From DASSSY01 sp035708205 (GTDB lineage Bacteria; Bacteroidota; Bacteroidia; Chitinophagales; Chitinophagaceae): a DNA stretch of 64,000 nt. The position numbers were made by a program, and so were the translations under genes. The stretch lies in the NCBI GenBank assembly GCA_035708205.1, contig DASSSY010000007.1, positions 248,001 to 312,000 on the forward strand, in the 5' to 3' direction. This document shows, in pieces, positions 54,173-63,490 of this stretch. A model generated the notes under the pieces. That model searched no databases. It was not told the DNA's origin and saw nothing but the letters and a program-made list of their open reading frames with translations. Positions within the stretch are counted from its first letter, which is position 1; each line of letters starts with the position of its first letter.

Positions 54173-55210
54173 TTATTGCTGCCGGAAAAGCAACAACCGG
54201 TCTGCGCCGTAACATTGCTCCTGCACCTTCCGGGCATTTTTTAAAACCGGTGACTGGATACCCGTTCCGGCAACCATTGCCCCGTTGATCCAGCGGTGAG
54301 CTTCATCCCAAAGCCCGCTATCAATGAAGGTCTGAAGGGTTTTCGTTCCACCCTCAACGATGATGGAATTAATACCTTCAAGCGCGGCAGTAATTTGTTG
54401 TGGGATATCCTTTTTGCCATAAAGCCGTTTCCAGGCCATATGCCCGGCTTCGCCTTCCTTATGGCCATTGAAAATGAGTGTACCCCGGCTGTTGTCTTTC
54501 AAAAAATAGTTCCCGGGCAGGCTATTATCAAAGTCAATCAGGACGCGCAAAGGCTGCCGGCCTTCCCTCCAAAAACGGTTATCCAGCCGTGGATTGTCGT
54601 TTAGGGCGGCTTGATACCCTACCAGGACAGCGCTTTCCTGATAGCGCATCCTGTGCACCAACCGTTGCTGTATCCAACCGGAAATCCGAATCCTCGTGCC
54701 GTCCTCAGCGGCAATAAACCCATCTGCGGTTTCAGCCCACTTTAAAATAATATAGGGCCGGCCTTTTTCCTGTACGGTAAAAAAACGCTTGTTGAGTTCC
54801 CGGCATTCGGTTTCTAAAGTCCCTGTCCTGACTAAGATACCGGCATCCTTCATTTTCTGAATACCTTTCCCTGCAACGGCGGCATAGCTATCCCGGCAAC
54901 CCACAACAACTTCCCGGATACCTTCCATGATAATCCGGTCGCAGCAAGGTGGTGTTTTCCCGAAATGACTGCAAGGTTCTAAACTGACATACAACCGGCT
55001 TCCAGGAATCAAAGCCCGATCTTCCGGCCGGACATCATTCAGACAATTGACTTCAGCATGGGCCTGCCCGTAAACCTCATGCCAGCCTTCTCCTATAATG
55101 CGCTCCTGGTGCACCAGAACAGAGCCCACCATAGGGTTTGGCGCTGCATGGTTAATACCTTTTTGAGCCAGCTCTAAGCACCGCCGCATGTATTGCTCGT
55201 CAGAAACCAT
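54173..55210 (-). CDS. ribD: Bifunctional riboflavin deaminase-reductase RibD
   Basis: A 345-residue enzyme for two riboflavin steps. The N-terminal deaminase has H51-A-E53 and the zinc cysteines C80 and C89 (EPCSHFGKTPPCC). The C-terminal reductase domain begins near residue 150 (RPYIILKWAETADGFIA) and has LVGYQAALNDNPRL and INSIIVEGGTKTLQTFID. It starts 11 nt after the YHS lipoprotein, so the two are probably one transcript. Confidence 0.96.
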   Translation of the reverse strand: MVSDEQYMRRCLELAQKGINHAAPNPMVGSVLVHQERIIGEGWHEVYGQAHAEVNCLNDVRPEDRALIPGSRLYVSLEPCSHFGKTPPCCDRIIMEGIREVVVGCRDSYAAVAGKGIQKMKDAGILVRTGTLETECRELNKRFFTVQEKGRPYIILKWAETADGFIAAEDGTRIRISGWIQQRLVHRMRYQESAVLVGYQAALNDNPRLDNRFWREGRQPLRVLIDFDNSLPGNYFLKDNSRGTLIFNGHKEGEAGHMAWKRLYGKKDIPQQITAALEGINSIIVEGGTKTLQTFIDSGLWDEAHRWINGAMVAGTGIQSPVLKNARKVQEQCYGADRLLLFRQQ

Positions 55211-55221
55211 GATCCGCCTGC

Positions 55222-55497
55222 TTATTTTTTTGTGTATTTGGCCGGATCCTTATCAAACTGCTCCTTGCAATGCGGGCTACAGAACCACACCGTATCCTTT
55301 TGAACCACCGAGAAATCGGTATAGGCAATATCGCCTTGGGGCATCCCACAAACCGGATCCACCTTGGCATTGGGCTTAACGGTCTGGGCAGATCCCATCT
55401 TCATATTGTTGTCCGAAGCCTTTTGCCCTTCGGTGTTCTTATTCTGGCAGGACACGGCCAGCAGGGAAAGCGCTAAAACGAAACTTAATTTTTTCAT
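55222..55497 (-). CDS. YHS-domain lipoprotein
   Basis: A 91-residue lipoprotein (MKKLSFVLALSLLAVSC, lipobox LAVSC) with a C-terminal YHS domain: VDPVCGMPQGDIAYTDF, TVWFCSPHCKEQFDKDP. YHS domains bind metals, often copper, through these cysteines. It is probably a periplasm-facing metal-binding protein. The ATG at 55497 is chosen for the signal peptide; an upstream frame extension crosses the promoter. It precedes ribD by 11 nt. Confidence 0.9.
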   Translation of the reverse strand: MKKLSFVLALSLLAVSCQNKNTEGQKASDNNMKMGSAQTVKPNAKVDPVCGMPQGDIAYTDFSVVQKDTVWFCSPHCKEQFDKDPAKYTKK

Positions 55498-55515
55498 GTT
55501 TCCTTTTTTTACGGG

Positions 55516-55523
55516 CAAAGATA
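55516..55523 (-). promoter_or_regulatory. -7 box of the YHS-ribD operon
   Basis: TATCTTTG on the minus strand, 19 nt before the start codon. Confidence 0.55.
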
Positions 55524-55705
55524 GGCCATCCTGTAAGCAATTCATTTTAACATCCATGGAAAATTTACCGGGCAACATTTTAAGAAACCAAAACAGGCAG
55601 GTCCTGAAGTTTTAAAAAACTTTAGCCTGTGACAAGCGGTCGATTTTTTGTCAAAACTGAAAAAAGCTGTTCTTTTACAGTCAGAAATAGACTTTCTCTC
55701 ACACT

Positions 55706-57943
55706 ATGTCAAGAGCAACAAAATTACTATGGCGCTTATTCTTCAGCGGCCTCATACTATTCGGATTGCTGATCGCAGCTATTGATCTTGGCCTTCTCGG
55801 GTATATGCCGCCTATGAAGGAATTAGAAAATCCTGATAATGCCATTGCTTCCCAGGTATTTGCATCCGACGGCACCGTTATTGGCAAGTATTATGTGGTC
55901 AACAGGAGCCCGTCAAAATTCAAGGACATTTCCCCCCATGTCTTTAATGCATTAATAGCCACTGAAGATGCCCGGTTCAGAGAACACTCGGGTATTGACG
56001 GCATTGCCGTATTGCGGGCTGTTTTACTTTTAGGCACTAAAGGCGGCGGAAGCACGATTACGCAACAATTGGCCAAGAACCTGTTTCCGCGGCAGCATGT
56101 CAATTTCTTTACTATGCCGATCATCAAGCTAAAGGAATGGATCATGGCCGTCAAGCTGGAACGCAATCTGACCAAAGACGAGATCATTACGCTCTATCTG
56201 AATACCGTTCCATTCGGATATAATACTTACGGCATCAAAAACGCTTCCCTGACCTTCTTCAATATCACTCCCGATAAGCTAACGGTTGACCAGGCCGCAG
56301 TGCTGATCGGCATGCTTAAAGGCAATACACTGTACAATCCTCTGAGGAATCCCAAAAATTCGCTTAACCGGCGCAATACCGTTATTGACCAGATGGTAAA
56401 ATACGATTACCTTACGGAAGCCCAGGGTGAAAAATACAAAGCTCAACCGCTTGTCCTTCACTATACACCTCAAAACGCGCATGAAGGCTTAGCACCGTAT
56501 TTCAGGCGCATCGTCGAACAGGCGGCATTAGCCTGGTGTAAACAGCATGAAAAGCCCAACGGCGAAAAATATGATCTGTACCGCGACGGCCTCAGGATTT
56601 ACACAACTTTGGACCCGCGCCTGCAACGCTATGCCGAAGAGGCCGTCAGCAAACAGATGAAGCTTCTCCAGGCCGATTTCTCCCAAATTGCCAACATCAA
56701 AAATGGTACGGTTTGGAATAATGGTACGCCAAAAGAAGTTTTGGAAAATATTGTTCAACGTTCGGCCCGCTATCTCAGCCTGAAAGACAATGGTCTTTCA
56801 GATAAGGAGATTACGAAAAATTTCAATACACCCGTAAAAATGACCGTTTTTACCTGGGATAATCCAAAGCATCAAAAGGACACAACCATGACGCCGTTGG
56901 ACTCTATTAAATACATGCGTTCCTTTCTCCAGGCCGGCTTCTTAGCTATTGATCCCGCCACCGGAGAAGTAAAAGCCTGGGTAGGGGGTATCGACCATCA
57001 ATATTTCCAATATGACCATGTCAATATTACCACTAAAAGGCAAGTGGGATCAACAATAAAGCCGGTTCTATATTGCCTGGCGGTAGATAACGGCTATTCT
57101 CCCTGCGGTTTGGTCAGCACCGCGCCACAGCTTTTCCAGGGGCAAAAGCAGGCGTACGACGCCGGCGGTTCAAAATTAGGCGACATTACCATGAAATATG
57201 CCCTGGCCAATTCTATCAACAATGCCTCCCTGTTCCTGTTAAACCAAGTGGGTATCGATCCCTTCATTCAATTTGCTCACAAATGCGGTATCAGCAGCGA
57301 TTTTGACGAAGTACCGTCAATCGCGCTCGGGGTTACTGATATTTCCCTGTACGAAATGATTTGGGCATACAGCATGTTCCCGGAAAAAGGCATCAATACC
57401 AAACCCATTTTCATTACCCGGATTGAAGACAAGAACGGCAACCTTTTACAAAGCTTTGCACCCATTCAGAAAGAGATCGTCAATGAACGGACGGCCTTTA
57501 AAATGGTCAGGATGATGGAAGGTGTCGTTAATCATGGCACCGGTGGACGATTACGCTGGCGCTATGGCCTGAAGGGCGATATTGCAGGAAAAACAGGTAC
57601 CACCAACAATCAATCCGACGCCTGGTTCATCGGTTATACGCCCCAGATCCTGGCCGGTGCCTGGGTAGGCTGCGACGATCGGTTCCTTCATTTCCGCACA
57701 GAGGCCTCGGGACAAGGCGCAGCTGCCGCATTGCCCATCTGGGCCTTCTTTATGCAAAAAGTTGAAACGGACGCTAAGACCGGGATTTCCAGCGCGGCAA
57801 CCTTCGACGCGCCCAAAGGCTTCGTAGATTGCGAAAGCATGGATATCTGGGGCGCCGACTCGACCGGAGGCCAGGGATTCTACGAGGGCAGTGATTCGAC
57901 CGCGGAGCCCGTAGAGGAAATCCCACCATCGGAATGGCAGTAA
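55706..57943 (+). CDS. Class A penicillin-binding protein (PBP1A type)
   Basis: A 745-residue peptidoglycan polymerase and cross-linker. One membrane helix (about 10-30) anchors it. The GT51 transglycosylase domain has E87-D88 in ATEDARFREHSGID and GGSTITQQLAKNLFPR at 114-129. The transpeptidase domain has S449-T-I-K452, an SxN motif SINN and K629-T-G-T632. Length is typical. The C-terminus is acidic (EPVEEIPPSEWQ). It is followed by a terminator that overlaps the pgk promoter. Confidence 0.95.
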   Translation: MSRATKLLWRLFFSGLILFGLLIAAIDLGLLGYMPPMKELENPDNAIASQVFASDGTVIGKYYVVNRSPSKFKDISPHVFNALIATEDARFREHSGIDGIAVLRAVLLLGTKGGGSTITQQLAKNLFPRQHVNFFTMPIIKLKEWIMAVKLERNLTKDEIITLYLNTVPFGYNTYGIKNASLTFFNITPDKLTVDQAAVLIGMLKGNTLYNPLRNPKNSLNRRNTVIDQMVKYDYLTEAQGEKYKAQPLVLHYTPQNAHEGLAPYFRRIVEQAALAWCKQHEKPNGEKYDLYRDGLRIYTTLDPRLQRYAEEAVSKQMKLLQADFSQIANIKNGTVWNNGTPKEVLENIVQRSARYLSLKDNGLSDKEITKNFNTPVKMTVFTWDNPKHQKDTTMTPLDSIKYMRSFLQAGFLAIDPATGEVKAWVGGIDHQYFQYDHVNITTKRQVGSTIKPVLYCLAVDNGYSPCGLVSTAPQLFQGQKQAYDAGGSKLGDITMKYALANSINNASLFLLNQVGIDPFIQFAHKCGISSDFDEVPSIALGVTDISLYEMIWAYSMFPEKGINTKPIFITRIEDKNGNLLQSFAPIQKEIVNERTAFKMVRMMEGVVNHGTGGRLRWRYGLKGDIAGKTGTTNNQSDAWFIGYTPQILAGAWVGCDDRFLHFRTEASGQGAAAALPIWAFFMQKVETDAKTGISSAATFDAPKGFVDCESMDIWGADSTGGQGFYEGSDSTAEPVEEIPPSEWQ

Positions 57944-57985
57944 TCGTCTATCTTTTTTGAATTGTCAAATAACCGGCTTCCAAAA

Positions 57986-58025
57986 GGCTGCAAAGAAATT
58001 TGGAATATCTTTGCAGCCGTTTTTA
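57986..58025 (+). terminator. Terminator after the PBP gene, overlapping the pgk promoter
   Basis: GGCTGCAAAGA (57986-57996) pairs perfectly with TCTTTGCAGCC (58008-58018) around an 11-nt loop and is followed by GTTTTTAT. The right arm contains most of the pgk -7 box. Confidence 0.8.
58006..58013 (+). promoter_or_regulatory. -7 box of pgk within the terminator stem
   Basis: TATCTTTG matches TAnnTTTG. Transcription would start near 58020, just past the hairpin, about 28 nt before the pgk ATG. Confidence 0.55.
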
Positions 58026-58047
58026 TCAAAAATGCACAATAACAATC

Positions 58048-59259
58048 ATGAGCACATTTGCAGACTACAACTTCGCCCATAAAAAAGTATTGGTTCGCGT
58101 TGATTTCAATGTCCCTATAAAGAACGGCGTCATTACGGACGATACCAGAATAAAAGCGGCGCTCCCTACCCTGGAAAAGATCATCGCAGACGGTGGCCGG
58201 CTGATCATTATGAGCCATTGGGGCAGGCCACTGAAAGACCTGGCCAAATATCCAGAACGCAGTCTTGCAGACTATTCCCTTTCAAGGATTGTCCCTCATC
58301 TTTCGGAATTATTAAATCAACCGGTACAATTTGCCGAGGACTGTATCGGCGAACAGGTACTTTCAAAAGCTAACGGCCTGAAAGATGGAGACGTGCTATT
58401 ACTGGAGAACTTAAGGTTTCACCAAGAAGAAGAAAAAGGCGATGCAGGCTTCGCCCGGAAGCTTTCGCAATTAGGTGAAGTATATGTCAATGACGCCTTC
58501 GGAACGGCTCATCGCGCTCACGCCTCTACCGCCATCATTGCCCAATATTTTGATAAGGATGCAAAAATGTTTGGGCTGCTCATGGCCGGCGAAGTTTCCG
58601 CCGCGGAGAAAGTACTGAACAATGCCGAAGCACCTTTAACCGCCATCATCGGCGGCGCTAAAGTGTCAGATAAAATCCTGATCATTGAAACCCTGCTTGA
58701 GCGGGCCCGGCACATTATTATCGGCGGAGGCATGGCCTATACTTTCGTCAAAGCCCTGGGCGGCCATACCGGTAATTCCCTTTGCGAAGATGACCGCTTA
58801 GACATTGCCAGGGAACTCCTGCGTAAAGCCAGCGCTAAGAAAGTCAATATACACCTGCCGGAAGACAGCATCATCGCCAACAGGTTTGCTGATGACGCTG
58901 ACACCCGGCCGGCCAGGAATAACGAAATTCCCGAAGGATGGATGGGACTGGATATAGGGCCCAAAGCCATTCAACAATTCAAGGATGTTATTTTAAAATC
59001 CAAAACCATCCTGTGGAACGGTCCCATGGGCGTCTTTGAGATGGAAAAATTCCAGGCAGGCACTAAAGCCATCGCCGAAGCTGTTAAAAAGGCTACAGCC
59101 AATGGCGCTTACAGTCTCGTTGGTGGCGGTGACAGTGTGGCTGCAGTCAACAAATTCGGGCTTACCAAAGATGTCAGCTATGTTTCTACCGGTGGCGGCG
59201 CATTATTGGAATTTTTTGAAGGCAAGACCTTACCGGGTATCGCAGCCATAAAAGGCTAA
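58048..59259 (+). CDS. pgk: Phosphoglycerate kinase
   Basis: A 403-residue glycolytic kinase. The family motif VLVRVDFNVPIKNG is at the N-terminus, with MSHWGRP, LLENLRFHQEEEKGD, VNDAFGTAHRAHAST, a nucleotide-binding GGAKVSDKI, LWNGPMGVFEMEKF and the closing GGGDSVAAV and STGGGALLEFFEGKTLPG. The start is ATG 58048 (MSTFADYNF); an earlier in-frame start would lie upstream of the promoter's start point. Confidence 0.97.
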   Translation: MSTFADYNFAHKKVLVRVDFNVPIKNGVITDDTRIKAALPTLEKIIADGGRLIIMSHWGRPLKDLAKYPERSLADYSLSRIVPHLSELLNQPVQFAEDCIGEQVLSKANGLKDGDVLLLENLRFHQEEEKGDAGFARKLSQLGEVYVNDAFGTAHRAHASTAIIAQYFDKDAKMFGLLMAGEVSAAEKVLNNAEAPLTAIIGGAKVSDKILIIETLLERARHIIIGGGMAYTFVKALGGHTGNSLCEDDRLDIARELLRKASAKKVNIHLPEDSIIANRFADDADTRPARNNEIPEGWMGLDIGPKAIQQFKDVILKSKTILWNGPMGVFEMEKFQAGTKAIAEAVKKATANGAYSLVGGGDSVAAVNKFGLTKDVSYVSTGGGALLEFFEGKTLPGIAAIKG

Positions 59260-59301
59260 ACAGGCCAAGGTTTTCCCGGGCGTTTCACTATATTTATTTT
59301 G

Positions 59302-59309
59302 TATTTTTG
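59302..59309 (+). promoter_or_regulatory. -7 box of the 59323 gene
   Basis: TATTTTTG, 14 nt before the start codon, giving a very short leader. Confidence 0.4.
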
Positions 59310-59322
59310 AAAAAATAAATCC

Positions 59323-60135
59323 ATGGTGAAACGCTTTTTCAGGCTATGCCTGCTTATCTTTTTTGCAGCGGGAATCCCGTTTTGTTCACTTCACGCCCAG
59401 GACAGCCTCATAAGAACTATCCCGGTAGCCAACGTGTCATTTATCACCCTTGACCCCAATGGCAATCTTTATGTCGTCAGCCGGCAAAACACCTTATTGC
59501 GTTTTGACAAAGACGGGATGCTTACTGGTCAGTACAACAATATCCAAAACGGGCAATTACAATGGGTAGATGCTTCTAACCCCTTAAAAATCCTGCTCTT
59601 CTACCCACAATTTTCTAAAATTATCCTTCTGGATAATATGATGAGCCCGAAAACCAGCATTAACCTGCAACAATCGGGCTTCTTTAATATTTCGGTCTGC
59701 GGCCTTTCGGAAGATAATAACATTTGGCTTTATGATTATCAAAAGGCCAAATTATTCAAGCTCAGCAACCAAATGGAAATCTTGTCAGAGAGCAATGACC
59801 TGCGCGCGGAGACTGGGACGCGGCCCTACCCGACAGGTATCCTGGCTTCCGGCAATACCGTTTATTTATCCGATACAAGCCAGGGGATATATACCTTTGA
59901 CCGGTTCGGCAATTATCTGAACACGCTGTCCATCAAAAGTGTCGGGCAATTACAAAAGGTCAACCAGCAGCTCATCTGGTATGCGAACGGTCAGTTACAT
60001 AACTATAATTTGCAAAATTTCCGGCAAAAGAACCTCTCGCTCTCCGCGGGCGCCCGTAATGCATTGGTCAGCAGAGACCGTCTATATATTCTGCAAGCTG
60101 ATAAAATAGCTATTTTCTATTCAGATAATGACTAA
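59323..60135 (+). CDS. Exported propeller-like protein, unknown function
   Basis: A 270-residue protein with a signal peptide (MVKRFFRLCLLIFFAAGIPFCSLHAQ) and repeated NHL/propeller-like strands: FITLDPNGNLYVVSRQNTLLRFD, NIWLYDYQKAKLFKL (near residue 135), TVYLSDTSQGIYTFDRFGNYL and DRLYILQADKIAIF. About six repeats are expected, so it is probably a complete beta propeller. Similar proteins occur beside gldC in Bacteroidota, but no function is known to me. Confidence 0.8.
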   Translation: MVKRFFRLCLLIFFAAGIPFCSLHAQDSLIRTIPVANVSFITLDPNGNLYVVSRQNTLLRFDKDGMLTGQYNNIQNGQLQWVDASNPLKILLFYPQFSKIILLDNMMSPKTSINLQQSGFFNISVCGLSEDNNIWLYDYQKAKLFKLSNQMEILSESNDLRAETGTRPYPTGILASGNTVYLSDTSQGIYTFDRFGNYLNTLSIKSVGQLQKVNQQLIWYANGQLHNYNLQNFRQKNLSLSAGARNALVSRDRLYILQADKIAIFYSDND

Positions 60136-60190
60136 ATCTTTCAGGGCTTTTTAAAAAAATACGCACCTTTGCGCTTAAATAAAATGAAAA

Positions 60191-60535
60191 ATGGAGAAAC
60201 ACACCATCCAATTGAATGTAACATTAGACCCAACCAAGATGCCGGAACATATCGATTGGACGGCATCTGGCACCGAGGCCGGCGATATGCCACAACAGGC
60301 TAAGGCCTTTTTGCTTTCATTGTGGGATGGCGAAGAAAAGACCGCTATGCGTATTGACATCTGGACAAAGCGTATGATGGTCGACGAAATGAACGATTTC
60401 TTTGTTCAAACCCTGCTGACCATGGGCGATACCTATGCCCGTGCCACGAAGGACCAGGAATTGGGTAATGAAATCAAGGAATTCGCAAAAGCCTTTAAGA
60501 AAAAGGCAGACGACAAAATGATTACCAGGAACTAA
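60191..60535 (+). CDS. gldC: Gliding motility protein GldC
   Basis: A 114-residue cytoplasmic protein matching GldC: HTIQLNVTLDPTKMPEHIDW, AKAFLLSLWDGEEKTAMRIDIWTK (in part), and DEMNDFFVQTLLTMGDTYARAT, ending in a Lys-rich tail. GldC is linked with gliding in Flavobacterium but is widely kept in non-gliding Bacteroidota. It lies 14 nt before nadA, so the two are probably co-transcribed. Confidence 0.9.
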   Translation: MEKHTIQLNVTLDPTKMPEHIDWTASGTEAGDMPQQAKAFLLSLWDGEEKTAMRIDIWTKRMMVDEMNDFFVQTLLTMGDTYARATKDQELGNEIKEFAKAFKKKADDKMITRN

Positions 60536-60549
60536 AACGCAGCCCAGCC

Positions 60550-61557
60550 ATGGCAACAGATTTTTTAACTGCAAAAGAAGACCTGAATACCAAAGGGTTT
60601 CTTGATATAGCTATAGACCCCACTTTAGATCTGTTTGAAGAAATAGATCGCCTGAAAAAAGAGAAAAACGCCGTGCTCCTCGCGCATTATTATCAGGAGG
60701 CGGACATACAGGACGTAGCCGATTTTACAGGAGACAGCCTGGCGCTGGCACAATATGCCGCCAAAACAAGAGCCAATATGATCGTCTTTGCCGGGGTTCA
60801 TTTCATGGCCGAAACAGCCAAGATCCTTAATCCTGATAAAAAAGTTTTGCTGCCTGATCTAAATGCCGGCTGTTCCCTGGCAGACAGTTGCCCTACAAAG
60901 GAGTTTGCCGCATTTAAGGCCCGGCATCCCGACCATATTGTTATCTCTTACATCAATTGCAGCGCGGAAATTAAAGCGCTGAGCGATATCATTTGTACCT
61001 CTTCCAATGCGAAATTGATCATCGACAGCCTGCCTGAAGATCAGAAGATCATCTTTGCGCCTGATAAAAACCTCGGCGCTTATATCCGGAAAACGACGGG
61101 AAGGGATATGCTGCTTTGGAATGGCGCCTGCCAGGTTCATGAATTGTTCTCATTAGAAAAGATCACCCACCTGAAAATACAATATCCCGAAGCCAAACTG
61201 ATCGCGCATCCGGAATGCGAAGAGGCCATTTTGAATATCGCGGATTTTGTCGGATCCACTTCCCGGTTACTAAGATTCGTTCAGGAAGACCCGGCAAAGT
61301 CATTCATTGTCGCCACCGAAGCGGGCATCCTGCATCAGATGAAAAAAGACGCGCCGGGAAAAACACTGATCCCTGCCCCGCCGGACAACAGCTGCGCCTG
61401 CAACGATTGCCCATATATGAAGCTCAATACGCTGGAAAAGCTTTATACCTGTATGAAGCATGAGCTCCCGGAAATAACCATGAATGAAACGCTTCGGCTG
61501 GAAGCCAGAAAACCGATCGACAGAATGCTTGAACTCAGCGCGAAACTTGGTTTATAA
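60550..61557 (+). CDS. nadA: Quinolinate synthase A
   Basis: A 335-residue 4Fe-4S enzyme making quinolinate from iminoaspartate and dihydroxyacetone phosphate for NAD. Family blocks: VLLAHYYQEADIQDVADFTG, AGVHFMAETAKILNPDKKVL, DLNAGCSLADSCP, ISYINCSAEIKALSD, HPECEEAIL and CACNDCPYMKLNTLEK. The cysteines for the cluster are present. Its end contains the -33 box of the corA promoter. Confidence 0.97.
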   Translation: MATDFLTAKEDLNTKGFLDIAIDPTLDLFEEIDRLKKEKNAVLLAHYYQEADIQDVADFTGDSLALAQYAAKTRANMIVFAGVHFMAETAKILNPDKKVLLPDLNAGCSLADSCPTKEFAAFKARHPDHIVISYINCSAEIKALSDIICTSSNAKLIIDSLPEDQKIIFAPDKNLGAYIRKTTGRDMLLWNGACQVHELFSLEKITHLKIQYPEAKLIAHPECEEAILNIADFVGSTSRLLRFVQEDPAKSFIVATEAGILHQMKKDAPGKTLIPAPPDNSCACNDCPYMKLNTLEKLYTCMKHELPEITMNETLRLEARKPIDRMLELSAKLGL

Positions 61558-61577
61558 ATAATAAAAAAGTATTTTTG
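61547..61577 (+). promoter_or_regulatory. Promoter of corA, overlapping the nadA end
   Basis: TTGG (61547-61550), 19 nt, then TATTTTTG (61570-61577), an almost ideal Bacteroidota promoter. Its -33 box lies in the last codons of nadA. Confidence 0.75.
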
Positions 61578-61617
61578 GGTAAGCAAACAACACTTGTTTT
61601 ACCTAAAATACTTTCCA

Positions 61618-62727
61618 TTGAAAAGCCGGAAATTACCGTTAATTCTTCACAACAACTATCTCTCCGCCTACCGGAAAAAAGCCAAGCGCTATACTTATCA
61701 TCCTGAAGAAGTAAAAGGCGACCTACCCGGCGAAACCAACTATAATATTGCCTTTACGATCTTTAACCGGGATACATTAGCTACGCGGCAACTGAACAAT
61801 GACGATGAGCTGGAAGATCTGTTCAAACCGGCTGCCGCGCCATTGGTAAAATGGATAGATATTACCGGCGTTATCCCTCGGGTTATCCGGAAAATCGGAC
61901 AGGGCTTCCACATCCACTCCCTGATCATTAATGACATCTTAAGTGTGGGCCAACGGGCAAAAGAGGATGATATGGGCACCTATTTGTTTGTGCTGATGCC
62001 GATGCTGGCCTATAACCAGGAATCAGGGATTATTGACACTGACCAGATTTGCCTGGTCTTGGGTGAGGGCTATCTGATCTCCGTTCATAACAATGCCGCG
62101 CCGGCTTATCTGAAAATTCTTGAAGAAAAATTGAAAAGCGTTGATAGCCCCGCGCGCTGCAACAATGCGGATTATATTTTCTATCTCATCTTAGACGCAG
62201 TGGTTGACCAATACTTCAACGTTCTGGACAAGCTTTCAGAACAACTGGATAATATTGAGGACATTGTTGTTGACCGTCCCCAAAAGTCGGCTTTACTGAC
62301 ATTAACCATGTTACGACATAAGATCATGGTAGTTAAACGGGCCATTGCACCAGTCAGGGAGCTTATCAATAACCTCTGGCACGCGGACAATAAATTGATC
62401 GATCCAAATTCCAAGAAATATTTCAAGGACATTTATGACCATATTACCTTAGCCATAGAATACAATGAGAATTACCGGGAAATGGTCCTGAATCTCCAGG
62501 ATTTATACATGAACCAGGTTAATACCCGCATGAACGAGGTTATGAAAATACTCACGATAGTGACCATGCTCCTGGCGCCTTTCATGCTTATCAGCGGCAT
62601 TTACGGCATGAATTTCGAACACATACCCTTCAACCATGCCCCTTATGGATTTGGCATCGCCGTACTGTTTATGCTGGCAACTTCTATCGCCCTGCTTTTT
62701 TATTTCAGAAAAAAAGGCTGGTTTTAA
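61618..62727 (+). CDS. corA: CorA-type Mg2+/Co2+ transporter
   Basis: A ~369-residue cation channel. A long cytoplasmic domain ends in the pore helix and two C-terminal membrane helices. The selectivity motif YGMNF (GMN) sits between them, preceded by TMLLAPFMLISGI. There is no ATG before the homology; I prefer the TTG at 61618 (MKSRKLPLILHNNYL), about 34 nt after the predicted transcription start, although TTG at 61594 is also open. Confidence 0.93.
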   Translation: MKSRKLPLILHNNYLSAYRKKAKRYTYHPEEVKGDLPGETNYNIAFTIFNRDTLATRQLNNDDELEDLFKPAAAPLVKWIDITGVIPRVIRKIGQGFHIHSLIINDILSVGQRAKEDDMGTYLFVLMPMLAYNQESGIIDTDQICLVLGEGYLISVHNNAAPAYLKILEEKLKSVDSPARCNNADYIFYLILDAVVDQYFNVLDKLSEQLDNIEDIVVDRPQKSALLTLTMLRHKIMVVKRAIAPVRELINNLWHADNKLIDPNSKKYFKDIYDHITLAIEYNENYREMVLNLQDLYMNQVNTRMNEVMKILTIVTMLLAPFMLISGIYGMNFEHIPFNHAPYGFGIAVLFMLATSIALLFYFRKKGWF

Positions 62728-62764
62728 ACGCCTCATAATACACCTGGATCTATAATAACAAAAG

Positions 62765-63490
62765 CTATTTCAGCCGCTCCATCACTTTCTCCTTAAAATT
62801 AGCACCGATGGGCAATTGTATTTTCCCCAGCTCAATAGTATTGCCAAACATGGCCGTAATAGCCGATATGGATACGATATAGGAACGATGAACGCGTAGA
62901 AATAAGCTTTCGGGTAGTTGCTCCTCGGCCTGTTTCATGGTCATACCGGCCAGTATCTCTTCGTTTTTAGTCACGAACCTGACAAAATCCTTTTGTGCCT
63001 CCAGGTATAAAAGGTCCTCAAATTTCACTTTGACCAATTTACTGAAATGCTTAATGAAGATAAAGCCCGGCTTGATAGTGCCGGCAGATGGTTCCGTTTT
63101 TGACTGAGCGACACCGCCGGATTCCTGGTGCTGCAACCTAGCCTGGACTCTGTCCGCGGCTTTCAGCAACCGGTCAAAAGTAATGGGCTTGACCAGATAA
63201 TCAACCGCATCCAGCTCGAAACCTTCGACTGCATAATCCGGATAGGCCGTTGTAAAGACCAATAACGGCGGATCTTTCAGCGAACGGTAAAAATCTGTTC
63301 CGCTGACCACCGGCATATTAATATCCAGGAAGATGACATCAATTTTCTGGGACATCAGCATCTCATAAGCTTCCAGGGCATTTTTGCAACTACCGACAAT
63401 TGTCCAGCCCGGCAACCGATTTACATGGCCGGAAACCAGTTTACGCGCTAAAGGTTCATCATCAATGATCAAGCATTTGATTTCGGGCAT
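62765..63490 (-). CDS. LytTR-family response regulator
   Basis: A 241-residue regulator. The receiver domain has CLIIDDEPLARKL, phosphoacceptor D56 in DVIFLDINMPVVSG, TTAYPDYAVEGF and YLVKPI. The C-terminal LytTR DNA-binding domain has FIKHFSKLVKVKFEDLLYLEAQ, FVRFVTKNEEIL and LRVHRSYIVSISAI. It overlaps the kinase gene upstream by 22 nt and forms a two-component pair with it. Confidence 0.95.
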   Translation of the reverse strand: MPEIKCLIIDDEPLARKLVSGHVNRLPGWTIVGSCKNALEAYEMLMSQKIDVIFLDINMPVVSGTDFYRSLKDPPLLVFTTAYPDYAVEGFELDAVDYLVKPITFDRLLKAADRVQARLQHQESGGVAQSKTEPSAGTIKPGFIFIKHFSKLVKVKFEDLLYLEAQKDFVRFVTKNEEILAGMTMKQAEEQLPESLFLRVHRSYIVSISAITAMFGNTIELGKIQLPIGANFKEKVMERLK

